Assembly (NCBI RefSeq): GCF_003172935.1
Contig: NZ_QGKS01000184.1
Span: 1 to 40,263, forward strand
Length of the DNA stretch: 40,263 nt
Direction of reading: 5' to 3'
Source of the DNA: Micromonospora sicca
Lineage (GTDB): Bacteria > Actinomycetota > Actinomycetes > Mycobacteriales > Micromonosporaceae
The notes beneath the pieces are model-generated. The model was not told the DNA's origin, made no database searches, and was given only the letters and a program-made list of their open reading frames with translations. A program made the translations under genes and the position numbers. This document shows, one piece after another, positions 18,175 through 26,083 of the stretch. Position 1 is the first letter of the stretch, and each line of letters begins with the position of its first letter.

Positions 18175-21100
18175 GTGGTCCTCCAGAACCGCACCGACAT
18201 CCTGCCCGAGGACGGGGTCGAGCCGTTGGCCATCGTCGGGGTGGCCGCCCGGGTGCCCGGGGCCGACGACGTCCGGCAGTTCTGGCGCAACCTGGTGGAC
18301 GGGGTCGAGTCGGTCACCTCGTTCAGCCGGGAGGAGCAGCTGGCCCGGGGCGCGAAGCTCGCCGAGGTGGACGATCCGGGCTGGGTCTCCCGGGCGCCGA
18401 TCATCGACGGGTTCGACCAGTTCGACGCCGGGCTGTTCGGGATGACGGCCAGGGAAGCCGAGGTGATGGACCCCCAGCACCGGTTGTTCCTGGAGTCGTG
18501 CTACGCCGCGCTGCAGGACGCCGGGTACGACCCGGCCCGCTACGACGGGGCGATCGGCGTGTACGCCGGCACCGGCAGCCAGCACTACGTGTGGGAGAAC
18601 ATCCTCCACAACAGCCGGGTCAGTGGTTCGCCGAGCAGCATGGTGTCCATCAACACCGGCAACTCGCCGAACTACGTGACCACCACACCCTCCTACCGAC
18701 TGGACCTGCGCGGCCCCAGCCTGACCGTGCAGACCGCCTGCTCGACCTCCCTGGTCGCCTTCCACCTGGCCTGCGAGGCGTTGCGCAACGGGGAATGCGA
18801 CATGGCGCTGGCCGGTGGGGTCAACCTGGAGATGCCGCACGGCATCGGCTACCTGGGCATGGACGGGTTCACCTCCCCGGACGGGCACTGCCGTCCCTTC
18901 GACGCCGGGGCGAACGGCACGGTGTGGGGCAGTGGGGTCGGGGTCACCCTGGTCAAGCGGCTCGCCGACGCGGTCGCCGACGGCGACACGATCCGGGCGC
19001 TGGTGCTCGGCAACGCGATCAACAACGACGGCGCGCAGAAGGCCGGGTTCACGGCGCCCAGCGTCGACGGCCAGATCGCCGCCGTCGCTCAGGCGGTCGG
19101 CACGGCCGCGATCGACCCGAGGACCATCACGTACGTCGAGGCGCACGGGACCGGCACCGCGATGGGCGACCCGATCGAGGTCGCCGCGCTGTCCGCCGTG
19201 TACGGGCAGCACACCGGCGAGCGCGGGTGGTGCGCGCTGGGCTCGGTGAAGTCCAACATCGGCCACCTCAGCCAGCCCTCCGGCATCGTCGGCCTGATCA
19301 AGACGGTGCTGGCGATGGAACACCGGCTGATCCCGCCGACCCTCAACTACGAGCGGCCGAACCCGGCCATCGACTTCGCCGAGACCCCGTTCTATGTGGC
19401 CAACGCCCTGGCCAAGTGGGAGACCGGCGGGGTGCCCCGGCGGGCCGGGGTCAGCTCGTTCGGCATCGGCGGCACCAACGCCCACGTGATCCTCCAGGAG
19501 GCACCCGAGCCGGCATCCGCCGCCCGGCGGTCGCCGCCCCCCCGCCGTACCCGGCTGATGCGGGTCTCGGCGAAGACGGCGACCGCGCTGGAGCGCGCCG
19601 TCGGCCAGCTCGCCGAGCACCTGGAGACCGTCACCGACGGGACCCCCGAACTCGCCGACGTGGCCCACACGCTGCGCGTCGGCCGCCCGGAGTATCCGCA
19701 CCGGACCAGCGTGGTCGCCGACGACCTGCCGGCGGCGGTCGCCGCCCTGCGGGACAAGCGCCGCCGGCAGGCCGGGGTCGTCGACGGGGCCGCGCCGCCG
19801 GTGGCGTTCCTCTTCTCCGGCCAGGGCGCGCAGTACGCCGGCATGGGCGCCCAGCTGTACGCCGAGGAGCCCGCCTACGCCAAGGTGGTGGACGACTGCG
19901 CGGAGCTGCTCGAACCGCAGCTCGGCCTGGACATCCGCGACCTCATCCTCGGCCGGGACCCCGGGGCCGAGGAGAAGCTGACCGAGACCCGGTACACCCA
20001 GCCGGCGCTGTTCACCGTCGAGTACGCGCTGGCGGTCACCTGGGAGCTGCTCGGCGTACGTCCGGCGGCGATGATCGGGCATTCCATCGGCGAGTACGTC
20101 GCGGCCACCCTGGCCGGGGTCTTCACCCTGCCTGACGCGCTGCGGGTGGTCGCCGCCCGGGGCCGGCTGATGCAGTCGATGCCGGCCGGTTCGATGCTCG
20201 CCGTCGCAGCCGACGAATCCGAGGTGGCCGCTCTGCTGCCGGACGGGGTCACGATCGCCACGGTGAACGGGCCGGGCACCTGCGTGGTGGCCGGCGAGAC
20301 CGCGGCGGTCGCGGCGTTCGCCGACGGCCTGCCGGGCAGGACCAAGAAGCTGCGGACGTCGCACGCGTTCCACTCGCCGATGATGGACCCGATCCTGGCC
20401 GAGTTCACCCAGGTGGTGGCCGCCGTCCCGCTCGGCCCGCCGCGAACCCGGTTCCTGTCCAACGTCACCGGCACCTGGATCACCGACGAACAGGCGACCG
20501 ACCCCGGTTACTGGGCGGCGCACCTGCGCCGGCCGGTCCGGTTCGGCGCCTGCGTAGGGACCCTGCTGGCCGAGGGGCGCTGGTCGCTGGTCGAGTGCGG
20601 TCCCGGCCGGCAGTTGTCCGGCCTGGCGCGGATGCAGGTGGCCCGGGCCACCGCGCCGGCGCAGCGGGCGCTCACCCCGCTGGCGAGCATGCCGGGGCCG
20701 GGCGAATCGACCGGCGATCTGACCACGCTGTCCAGCTCGATGGGCGCCCTGTGGGTGCGTGGCGTGCCGGTGCGTCCGCTGCCCAGCGAGGACGACGGCC
20801 ACCCCGGGGACGGTCCGCCCGCGCTGTTCCGCGTGCCGCTGCCGGTGCACCCGTTCGAGCGCAAGCGCTACTGGGTGGACCCGGACCCGGAGCAGCCGGT
20901 CGTGCCGGTCGTCCCGCCCAGCGGGCCCCGCGCGCTCGCGGACTGGTTCGCGGTGCCGACCTGGCGCCAGGCCGCGCCCGACCCGCGTACCGGGCCGATC
21001 GGCCGTTGCCTGGTCTTCGTGGACGGGCCACGCGGCGACGAGTTGGCCGGTGCGTTGCGCGACGCGGGTGCCGACCTGGTCGAGGTGCGGCCGGGACCGG

Positions 21101-23706
21101 CCTTCGCTCCGGCGCCGCACGGCTTCCGGCTCCGGCCGGGCGTCCGCGAGGACCACGACGCCCTGGTCGGCGCGTTGTCCGCGGCCGGGGTGCCGGGGCG
21201 AATCGTGCACGCCTGGGCGCTGGACGGCGAGCCCGCCGGCACCGACATCGCCGCCGCCTGGGCCGGGCAGGACCGCGGGTTCTTCAGCGCGCTGCAGCTG
21301 GTCCAGGCGCTCGCCGGGACCGGGCTGACCGCCGGCGAGGAGGCCGCCGAGCCGATCCGGCTGGACCTGGTCACCGCGGGCGTCGGCGACCCCGCCGGCG
21401 GCGACCTGGTCCGCCCTGAGCACGCCACCCTGGCCGGGCTGGCCCGGGTGCTGCCGATGGAACAGCAGGGGCTGAGGGTACGGCTGATTGACGCCGATCC
21501 GGCCACCACCGACCCGTCGGCGCTGGTGGCCGAGCTGTGCCGGCCGGCCGACGGCGGGCCCGCCGAGGTGGCGTTGCGCGGGGCACGTCGCTGGGTCACC
21601 GGGTTCGAGCAGGTCAGCCTGGAGGGTGCGGCGGAGCCCGGGGTGCTGCGCGAGGGCGGCCGTTATCTGATCACCGGCGGCCTCGGCGGGATCGGCATCA
21701 CCCTCGCCGAGGACCTCGCCGCGCGGGTGCGGGCGCGGCTGGTGCTGCTGGCCCGGTCCGGGTTGCCGGCCCGCGAGGAGTGGGACAGCTACCTGGCGGT
21801 GCACGGCAGCGACGACCGGGTGGGTCGGGCCATCGCGGCGATCCGCCGGATGGAGAGCGGCGGGGCCGAGGTGCTGGTGCTGGCCGCCGACGTGACCGAT
21901 CCGGCCGACCTGCGCCGGGTACGCGACGACGTCGAGGCGGCGTTCGGCGGGCTGGACGGCATCGTGCACGCCGCCGGCCTGCCGGGCGGCGGGCTGGCCG
22001 AGGTCAAGGAACGGGCCGAGGCCGAGCGGGTGCTGGCGCCGAAGCTCGCCGGCACCCTCGCGCTGGCCCAGGTCTTCGGTGACCTGCCGATGGACTTCGT
22101 CGCGCTCTGCTCGTCGATCACCTCGGTGGCCGGCGGTCTCGGCCAGGTGGACTACTGCGCGGCCAACACCTTCCTCGACGCGTACGCCCGGGCCGGCCAT
22201 GGTTGGCGCGCCCCGGTGGTGGCGCAGAACTGGGGCGGCTGGGCGGAGGTCGGGATGGCCGTCGAGACCACCTCGGCCACCCTCCGCGCGGCGGGCCGAG
22301 AGACGGTCACCGGGCCGGTCGACCACCCGATGCTGACCACCCGGGTCAGCGGTCCGGATCAGATCGTCGTGCACGGGGTGGTGTCGGCCGCCAGCCAGTG
22401 GGTGCTGGACGAGCACCGGATCGGGGGCGTACCGGTGGTGCCGGGCACCGGGCACCTGGAGTGCGCCCGCGCCGCCGTCGCGAGCGGTGTTCCGGCGCCG
22501 GGCGCCGGGCAGGTGGTCGAGCTGACCGACGTGGCCTTCCTGGAGCCGTTCGCGGTGCCGGACGGATCGGTGGCGCAGTACCGGGTGGAGCTGTCCACCG
22601 AGGACGGTACGTTCCAGGTCCGCAGCCTGGCCGCCGGCCGGACGCGGACCCACGTACGCGGATCGGCCGGCTGGACCGCGGCGGGCGACGCCCCGGTGCT
22701 GGACCTCGCCGCGGTGCTCGGCCGGTGCCGGCGGATCGACGACCGCCGGCCGCGGACCGGGATGGTGACCTTCGGGCCGCACTGGGACGTGCTGCGCGAG
22801 CACTACGTGGGCGACGGCGAGGAACTGGCCCGGATCGAGACTCCCGCGGCGTCCGCCGGTGACCTGGCGGCCTGGGGGCTCCAGCCGGCGATGCTGGACG
22901 TGGCCACCGCGTTCGGCCGCGGCCGGGGCGAGGGCAGCTACCTGCCGCTGTCCTACGGCCGGGTGGTCGTGCGCGGCGACCTGCCGGGCAACTTCTACAG
23001 TCACCTGCGGCACCGGGACACCACCACCGACGACGTCGTCGTGGCCGACCTGTCGCTGGTCGACTCCACCGGCCGGGAACTCGTCGCGATCAGCGAGTTC
23101 GTCCTGCGCCGGGTGGACCAGGCGGCGGTGACCGGCGACCTGGTCGCACCGGCGGCCGGCCCGGTCGCCGGACGGCCGGCCGGGCCGGTGGACCCGGCGC
23201 CGGCCGGCCCGTCGGGAGAGATCAGGCCGGCGGACGGGGCCGAGGCCTTCCGGCGGAGCCTCGGCGCGGGTCTCGGACCGCAGGTGGTGATCACCACCCG
23301 GCCGGTGGAGGACATCCTGCGCCGGACCCGGCAGCGGGCCACCGACGCCGACTCGGACCAGCCGGACGGGGCGACCGCGCCGGCCACCGGTGGTGATGGC
23401 TCGGCCGGCCCTGGCGGCGGGCTCGAGGCGGCCATCGCCGCGGTGTGGCGGGACAACCTCGGCGTGGACGACATCGGGGTGGACGACGACTTCTTCGAGC
23501 TCGGCGGCAACTCGCTGGTGGCGGTCCAGCTCATCGCCTCGATGCGCAAGGCGGTCGGGGTGCGGCTGCCGATGCGCAGCCTGTTCGAACGGCCCACCAT
23601 CGCCGGACTGGCCGCGTTGATCGAACAGCTTCGGGCCGAGGCGCCCGCGGAAACCCCCGCCGCCGACCCGGCGGCCACGACCATCCCACGGCTGCCCCGC
23701 GGGTGA
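18175..23706 (+). CDS. Type I PKS module KS-AT-KR-DH-ACP
   Basis: The protein has 1843 residues. GTG 18175 is chosen because AGAGGA lies at 18163-18168. The KS has its complete triad: Cys189 in QTACSTSL, His324 in VEAHGTGT and His364 in KSNIGHL. The AT carries Ser637 in GHSIGEY and HAFH (730-733), the malonyl-CoA-type motif. After the KR structural part, the KR has GGLGGIG from about 1168 and a catalytic Tyr1327 in QVDYCAANTF. A DH-type hot-dog fold follows rather than precedes the KR; it has HRIGGVPVVP (His1414, the HxxxGxxxxP motif) and Asp1575 in PAMLDVATAF, where the usual Gln/His four residues on is Ala. The ACP has ELGGNSLV with Ser1780. One malonyl extension with keto reduction, and possibly dehydration, is expected. 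A short EAFRRSLGAGLGPQVVIT linker typical of NRPS-linked PKSs precedes the ACP. Confidence 0.9.
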   Translation: MVLQNRTDILPEDGVEPLAIVGVAARVPGADDVRQFWRNLVDGVESVTSFSREEQLARGAKLAEVDDPGWVSRAPIIDGFDQFDAGLFGMTAREAEVMDPQHRLFLESCYAALQDAGYDPARYDGAIGVYAGTGSQHYVWENILHNSRVSGSPSSMVSINTGNSPNYVTTTPSYRLDLRGPSLTVQTACSTSLVAFHLACEALRNGECDMALAGGVNLEMPHGIGYLGMDGFTSPDGHCRPFDAGANGTVWGSGVGVTLVKRLADAVADGDTIRALVLGNAINNDGAQKAGFTAPSVDGQIAAVAQAVGTAAIDPRTITYVEAHGTGTAMGDPIEVAALSAVYGQHTGERGWCALGSVKSNIGHLSQPSGIVGLIKTVLAMEHRLIPPTLNYERPNPAIDFAETPFYVANALAKWETGGVPRRAGVSSFGIGGTNAHVILQEAPEPASAARRSPPPRRTRLMRVSAKTATALERAVGQLAEHLETVTDGTPELADVAHTLRVGRPEYPHRTSVVADDLPAAVAALRDKRRRQAGVVDGAAPPVAFLFSGQGAQYAGMGAQLYAEEPAYAKVVDDCAELLEPQLGLDIRDLILGRDPGAEEKLTETRYTQPALFTVEYALAVTWELLGVRPAAMIGHSIGEYVAATLAGVFTLPDALRVVAARGRLMQSMPAGSMLAVAADESEVAALLPDGVTIATVNGPGTCVVAGETAAVAAFADGLPGRTKKLRTSHAFHSPMMDPILAEFTQVVAAVPLGPPRTRFLSNVTGTWITDEQATDPGYWAAHLRRPVRFGACVGTLLAEGRWSLVECGPGRQLSGLARMQVARATAPAQRALTPLASMPGPGESTGDLTTLSSSMGALWVRGVPVRPLPSEDDGHPGDGPPALFRVPLPVHPFERKRYWVDPDPEQPVVPVVPPSGPRALADWFAVPTWRQAAPDPRTGPIGRCLVFVDGPRGDELAGALRDAGADLVEVRPGPAFAPAPHGFRLRPGVREDHDALVGALSAAGVPGRIVHAWALDGEPAGTDIAAAWAGQDRGFFSALQLVQALAGTGLTAGEEAAEPIRLDLVTAGVGDPAGGDLVRPEHATLAGLARVLPMEQQGLRVRLIDADPATTDPSALVAELCRPADGGPAEVALRGARRWVTGFEQVSLEGAAEPGVLREGGRYLITGGLGGIGITLAEDLAARVRARLVLLARSGLPAREEWDSYLAVHGSDDRVGRAIAAIRRMESGGAEVLVLAADVTDPADLRRVRDDVEAAFGGLDGIVHAAGLPGGGLAEVKERAEAERVLAPKLAGTLALAQVFGDLPMDFVALCSSITSVAGGLGQVDYCAANTFLDAYARAGHGWRAPVVAQNWGGWAEVGMAVETTSATLRAAGRETVTGPVDHPMLTTRVSGPDQIVVHGVVSAASQWVLDEHRIGGVPVVPGTGHLECARAAVASGVPAPGAGQVVELTDVAFLEPFAVPDGSVAQYRVELSTEDGTFQVRSLAAGRTRTHVRGSAGWTAAGDAPVLDLAAVLGRCRRIDDRRPRTGMVTFGPHWDVLREHYVGDGEELARIETPAASAGDLAAWGLQPAMLDVATAFGRGRGEGSYLPLSYGRVVVRGDLPGNFYSHLRHRDTTTDDVVVADLSLVDSTGRELVAISEFVLRRVDQAAVTGDLVAPAAGPVAGRPAGPVDPAPAGPSGEIRPADGAEAFRRSLGAGLGPQVVITTRPVEDILRRTRQRATDADSDQPDGATAPATGGDGSAGPGGGLEAAIAAVWRDNLGVDDIGVDDDFFELGGNSLVAVQLIASMRKAVGVRLPMRSLFERPTIAGLAALIEQLRAEAPAETPAADPAATTIPRLPRG

Positions 23707-23726
23707 GCGCACAGAAGGAGGACCAG

Positions 23727-24704
23727 GTGACCGAATCGGCCGCAGCCGGGCTGCCCTTGACGATCGAGAGCGACGGCACACCCATCGTGGAGCTGGTCGA
23801 GGCCCGACGCGCGGAGATCCGTGCGGCCCTGGTCGAACACGGCGGGGTGCTGCTGCGCGGCTTCGACGTCGGCCGCGTCGACGGGTTCGACCGGGTGGTG
23901 CGGGCGCTGGCGGGCAGCCCGCTCACCTACACCGAGCGTTCGTCGCCCCGCAGCACCATCAAAGGGCAGGTCTACACGTCGACCGACTATCCGGCGGACG
24001 AGGAGATCTTCCTGCACAACGAGAACTCGTACCAGGCGAGCTGGCCGCTGACCCTCTTCTTCTACTGCATCCAGCCGCCCACCTCGCTGGGCGCGACGCC
24101 GCTGGCCGACGTCCGCCGGGTGTACCGGGAGATCGACCCGGCGGTCCGTGAGGAGTTCGAACGGCGCCGCTGGATGCTGGTCCGCAACTTCCACGGCGAC
24201 TTCGGCACCCCGTGGCAGCAGGTGTTCAACACCGACGACCGGGACGCGGTGGCGGGCTACTGCGCGGCGAACGGGATCGAGGTGGAGTGGCTCGGCCGGG
24301 ACGGCCTGCGTACCCGGTCGGTCCGCGACGCCGTCCACCACCGGCCCGGCAGCGACCTGCCGAGATGGTTCAACCACGCGACGTTTTTCCACGTGTCCAC
24401 GCTGGCCAAGGACCTCCAGGAGGGCCTGTTGGCGATGTTCGGCGAGGACGGCCTGCCGACCAACACCTACTACGGCGACGGGGCGGCGATTCCCGCCGAC
24501 GTGATGGACCACCTCCGGGCCGCCTACCGGGCGGCGACCGTGCGCTTCGACTACCGGGCGGACGATGTCCTGGTGGTGGACAACATGACCGCGGCGCACG
24601 GCCGGGAGCCGTTCACCGGGCCCCGCCGGATCGCGGTCGCGATGGCCGAGCCGTACAGCCCGACCAGCCAGCAGAATTCGATCGAGCAGCAGGAGCAGTG
24701 GTGA
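23727..24704 (+). CDS. Fe(II)/2-oxoglutarate-dependent hydroxylase, TauD/SyrP-like
   Basis: The protein has 325 residues and starts at GTG 23727 behind a strong AAGGAGGA (23715-23722). The iron-binding HxE is in [14 protein letters not shown], the same spacing and Glu variant as SyrP, which beta-hydroxylates carrier-bound Asp in syringomycin synthesis. The rest of the signature follows: [19 protein letters not shown], and near the C-terminus the distal His in [11 protein letters not shown] with the 2-oxoglutarate-binding Arg in GPRRIAVAM. The adjacent C-A-T NRPS has an Asn-like pocket, so beta-hydroxylation of Asn (or Asp) while on the carrier is the best guess. The tnpB element begins within about 10 bases of the stop codon, so the last residues could have been altered by the insertion. 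Confidence 0.87.
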   Translation: MTESAAAGLPLTIESDGTPIVELVEARRAEIRAALVEHGGVLLRGFDVGRVDGFDRVVRALAGSPLTYTERSSPRSTIKGQVYTSTDYPADEEIFLHNENSYQASWPLTLFFYCIQPPTSLGATPLADVRRVYREIDPAVREEFERRRWMLVRNFHGDFGTPWQQVFNTDDRDAVAGYCAANGIEVEWLGRDGLRTRSVRDAVHHRPGSDLPRWFNHATFFHVSTLAKDLQEGLLAMFGEDGLPTNTYYGDGAAIPADVMDHLRAAYRAATVRFDYRADDVLVVDNMTAAHGREPFTGPRRIAVAMAEPYSPTSQQNSIEQQEQW

Positions 24705-24711
24705 CTCCGCT

Positions 24712-24727
24712 GACGCCTGAAGGCGCC
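24712..24727. repeat. Right-end hairpin of the tnpB element
   Basis: GACGCC-TGAA-GGCGCC folds into a 6-bp stem with one mismatch and a TGAA loop. It lies 8 bases past the hydroxylase stop codon and just beyond the tnpB stop, where IS605-type right-end hairpins and the 3' part of the omega-RNA are found. Confidence 0.5.
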
Positions 24728-24733
24728 AGCTTT

Positions 24734-25762
24734 TCAGGCCGCTTGCACGGACTGAAGGGCAAGCCCTGCCCTCAGTATGTTGCTGGCGCCAACTACGTCC
24801 GCGTGCCCGTTGTAGCCGCAGGTTGCGCAGGTGAAGCCGGCTTGAGTGGGACGGTTGTCCCGGGCACAGTGCCCACACTGGGGGCAGGTGCGGGAGGTAT
24901 TGGCAGGGTTCACCGCAACCACCAGCCGCCCGGCGCTTTCAGCCTTGGCGGCAAGGATCCGCAGGAACGCCCCCCAACCCGCATCCAGGATCGAACGGTT
25001 GAGCCCGGACTTTTGCGCCACGTTGCTGCCCGGCGCGTCGAGGGTGCCGGCCGCCGAGCGGGTCATGTTGCCGATCCGCAGGTCCTCGTGCGCGATCAGA
25101 TCGTGGTGTCGGACCAGCCATCGGGCGGTCTTGTGGGCGTGGTCGAGCCGCTGCCGCCGGACCCGGGCGTGCAGGGCGGCGACCCGCTCGCGCGCTTTCC
25201 GGCGCCGGTTCGACCCACGCTCGCGGCGGGCCAACACTTGCTGAGCGGCGCCCAATCGGGCGGTGGATGCGGCGAGGTACCGGGGATTGGCGACGTGTAC
25301 GCCATCAGAGGCGCGGTGCGCGTGCACCCGCACGTGCCCTACACCCTGCAGGTACAGCCGAACCTGACCCGAATCGGGCGCCGAGTCCCAGCGGCAACCA
25401 TCGCGGTCCTTGGGCCATTCCACGGTGTCGAACCAGCCGCTGCCCTTGAACCGCGGATATCCCGGGGCCTGGCCGGATTTGACCCGACGGAAGAACGCGG
25501 CGAAGGCCTTCTCCAGCCGGCGCAGGGTGGCCTGCTGGGAGGAGAACGACCAACGTGCCTGCCCCGACGGATCGGTCCGCCTGATGTCTTTGAGCTGGGC
25601 GGACTGATCGCCGTAGCGAACCGTCACCCGGGACCGACGCCAGGCCTCCCGGCGCTCCTCCAACGCCGCGTTGTAGAGGTTCCGGTGGTCGTCCAAGCAG
25701 GCCGCGAGAGCGGCGGCCTGCCGGGCGGTGGGGCGCAGCAGGAAGGTGTACGCCCGTCTCAC
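24734..25762 (-). CDS. tnpB: TnpB-family RNA-guided nuclease, RuvC-I segment deleted
   Basis: The protein has 342 residues, shorter than the usual ~400, and starts at GTG 25762. The N-terminal helical part ([35 protein letters not shown]) and [20 protein letters not shown] are typical. RuvC-II Glu226 is present in [12 protein letters not shown], the zinc-finger cysteines are at 293, 296, 312 and 315, and RuvC-III Asp322 is in [12 protein letters not shown]. The segment that should carry RuvC-I (a GxDxG motif, after VGHVRVHxHR and before SDGxHVxNPRYL) is missing. Residue 150 (HR) runs straight into [13 protein letters not shown], an in-frame loss of roughly 50 residues at about base 25312. The catalytic Asp is therefore absent, so the protein should be unable to cut DNA but might still bind guide RNA. 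Confidence 0.88.
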   Translation of the reverse strand: MRRAYTFLLRPTARQAAALAACLDDHRNLYNAALEERREAWRRSRVTVRYGDQSAQLKDIRRTDPSGQARWSFSSQQATLRRLEKAFAAFFRRVKSGQAPGYPRFKGSGWFDTVEWPKDRDGCRWDSAPDSGQVRLYLQGVGHVRVHAHRASDGVHVANPRYLAASTARLGAAQQVLARRERGSNRRRKARERVAALHARVRRQRLDHAHKTARWLVRHHDLIAHEDLRIGNMTRSAAGTLDAPGSNVAQKSGLNRSILDAGWGAFLRILAAKAESAGRLVVAVNPANTSRTCPQCGHCARDNRPTQAGFTCATCGYNGHADVVGASNILRAGLALQSVQAA

Positions 25763-25800
25763 CAGTCACGGTCCAGTAACTCACGGCCCACAAGCACGCC

Positions 25801-25818
25801 CAAATCGTACGACGTTTG
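25801..25818. repeat. Left-end imperfect palindrome of the tnpB element
   Basis: CAAATCGTACGACGTTTG is an imperfect palindrome centred near CGTACG. It lies 39 bases upstream of the tnpB start on the minus strand, the expected place for a left-end hairpin recognised by an IS605-type TnpA supplied in trans. Confidence 0.4.
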
Positions 25819-25894
25819 TCCGCACCGGATTGAAGGGAGGGAGCGCGGATTCCCCCGGTACTTCACGGGTGCTGGTTTCCTCCGCGCGAATCTT

Positions 25895-26083
25895 ATGGCC
25901 GAAGACCGTTTCGTCGTGGTGCGCAACGACGAGGAGCAGTATTCGATCTGGGCGGCCGACCGGGAGATCCCGGCCGGCTGGCAGGACGCCGGGTTCACCG
26001 GCTCCAAGGCCGACTGCCTCGCGCACGTGGACGAGGTGTGGACGGACATGCGCCCGCGCTCGCTGCGTGAGTCGGCGCGATGA
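25895..26083 (+). CDS. MbtH-like protein
   Basis: This 62-residue protein shows the family pattern: [32 protein letters not shown], then [19 protein letters not shown], with the conserved Trp residues. MbtH-like proteins bind the A domains of NRPSs and are needed for their folding or activity. It overlaps the C-A-T gene by ATGA, so that A domain is the likely partner. The ATG at 25895 has no clear Shine-Dalgarno. The protein begins a few residues shorter than usual (relatives start with an NPF segment), and ANLMAEDRF just upstream still resembles such a start in frame. The 5' end was possibly disturbed when the tnpB element inserted about 60 bases upstream. Confidence 0.9.
   Translation: MAEDRFVVVRNDEEQYSIWAADREIPAGWQDAGFTGSKADCLAHVDEVWTDMRPRSLRESAR

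Larger units (their letters stand above)
24705..25829 (-). mobile_element. IS200/IS605-family (IS1341-like) element with tnpB only
   Basis: A minus-strand tnpB without tnpA is flanked by short hairpins, as in this family. The element interrupts an otherwise plus-strand operon between the hydroxylase and mbtH genes. The ends are estimates: the right end lies by the hairpin at 24712-24727, and the left end just outside the hairpin at 25801-25818. On the minus strand TTCAA (25834-25830) stands next to that left end and would fit a target/TAM sequence. No target duplication is expected for this family and none is seen. Confidence 0.65.

Noticed and set aside
18145..23781. Very long minus-strand open frame opposite the PKS gene
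   Set aside because: It is a mirror of the high-GC codon pattern of the PKS gene. Its product is rich in Arg, Gly, His and Gln with no domain pattern, while the plus strand shows every PKS motif.
24212..25894. Upstream extension of the MbtH frame across the tnpB element
   Set aside because: The frame only happens to stay open opposite tnpB. The family similarity begins near the ATG at 25895, so the long form is not a real fusion.
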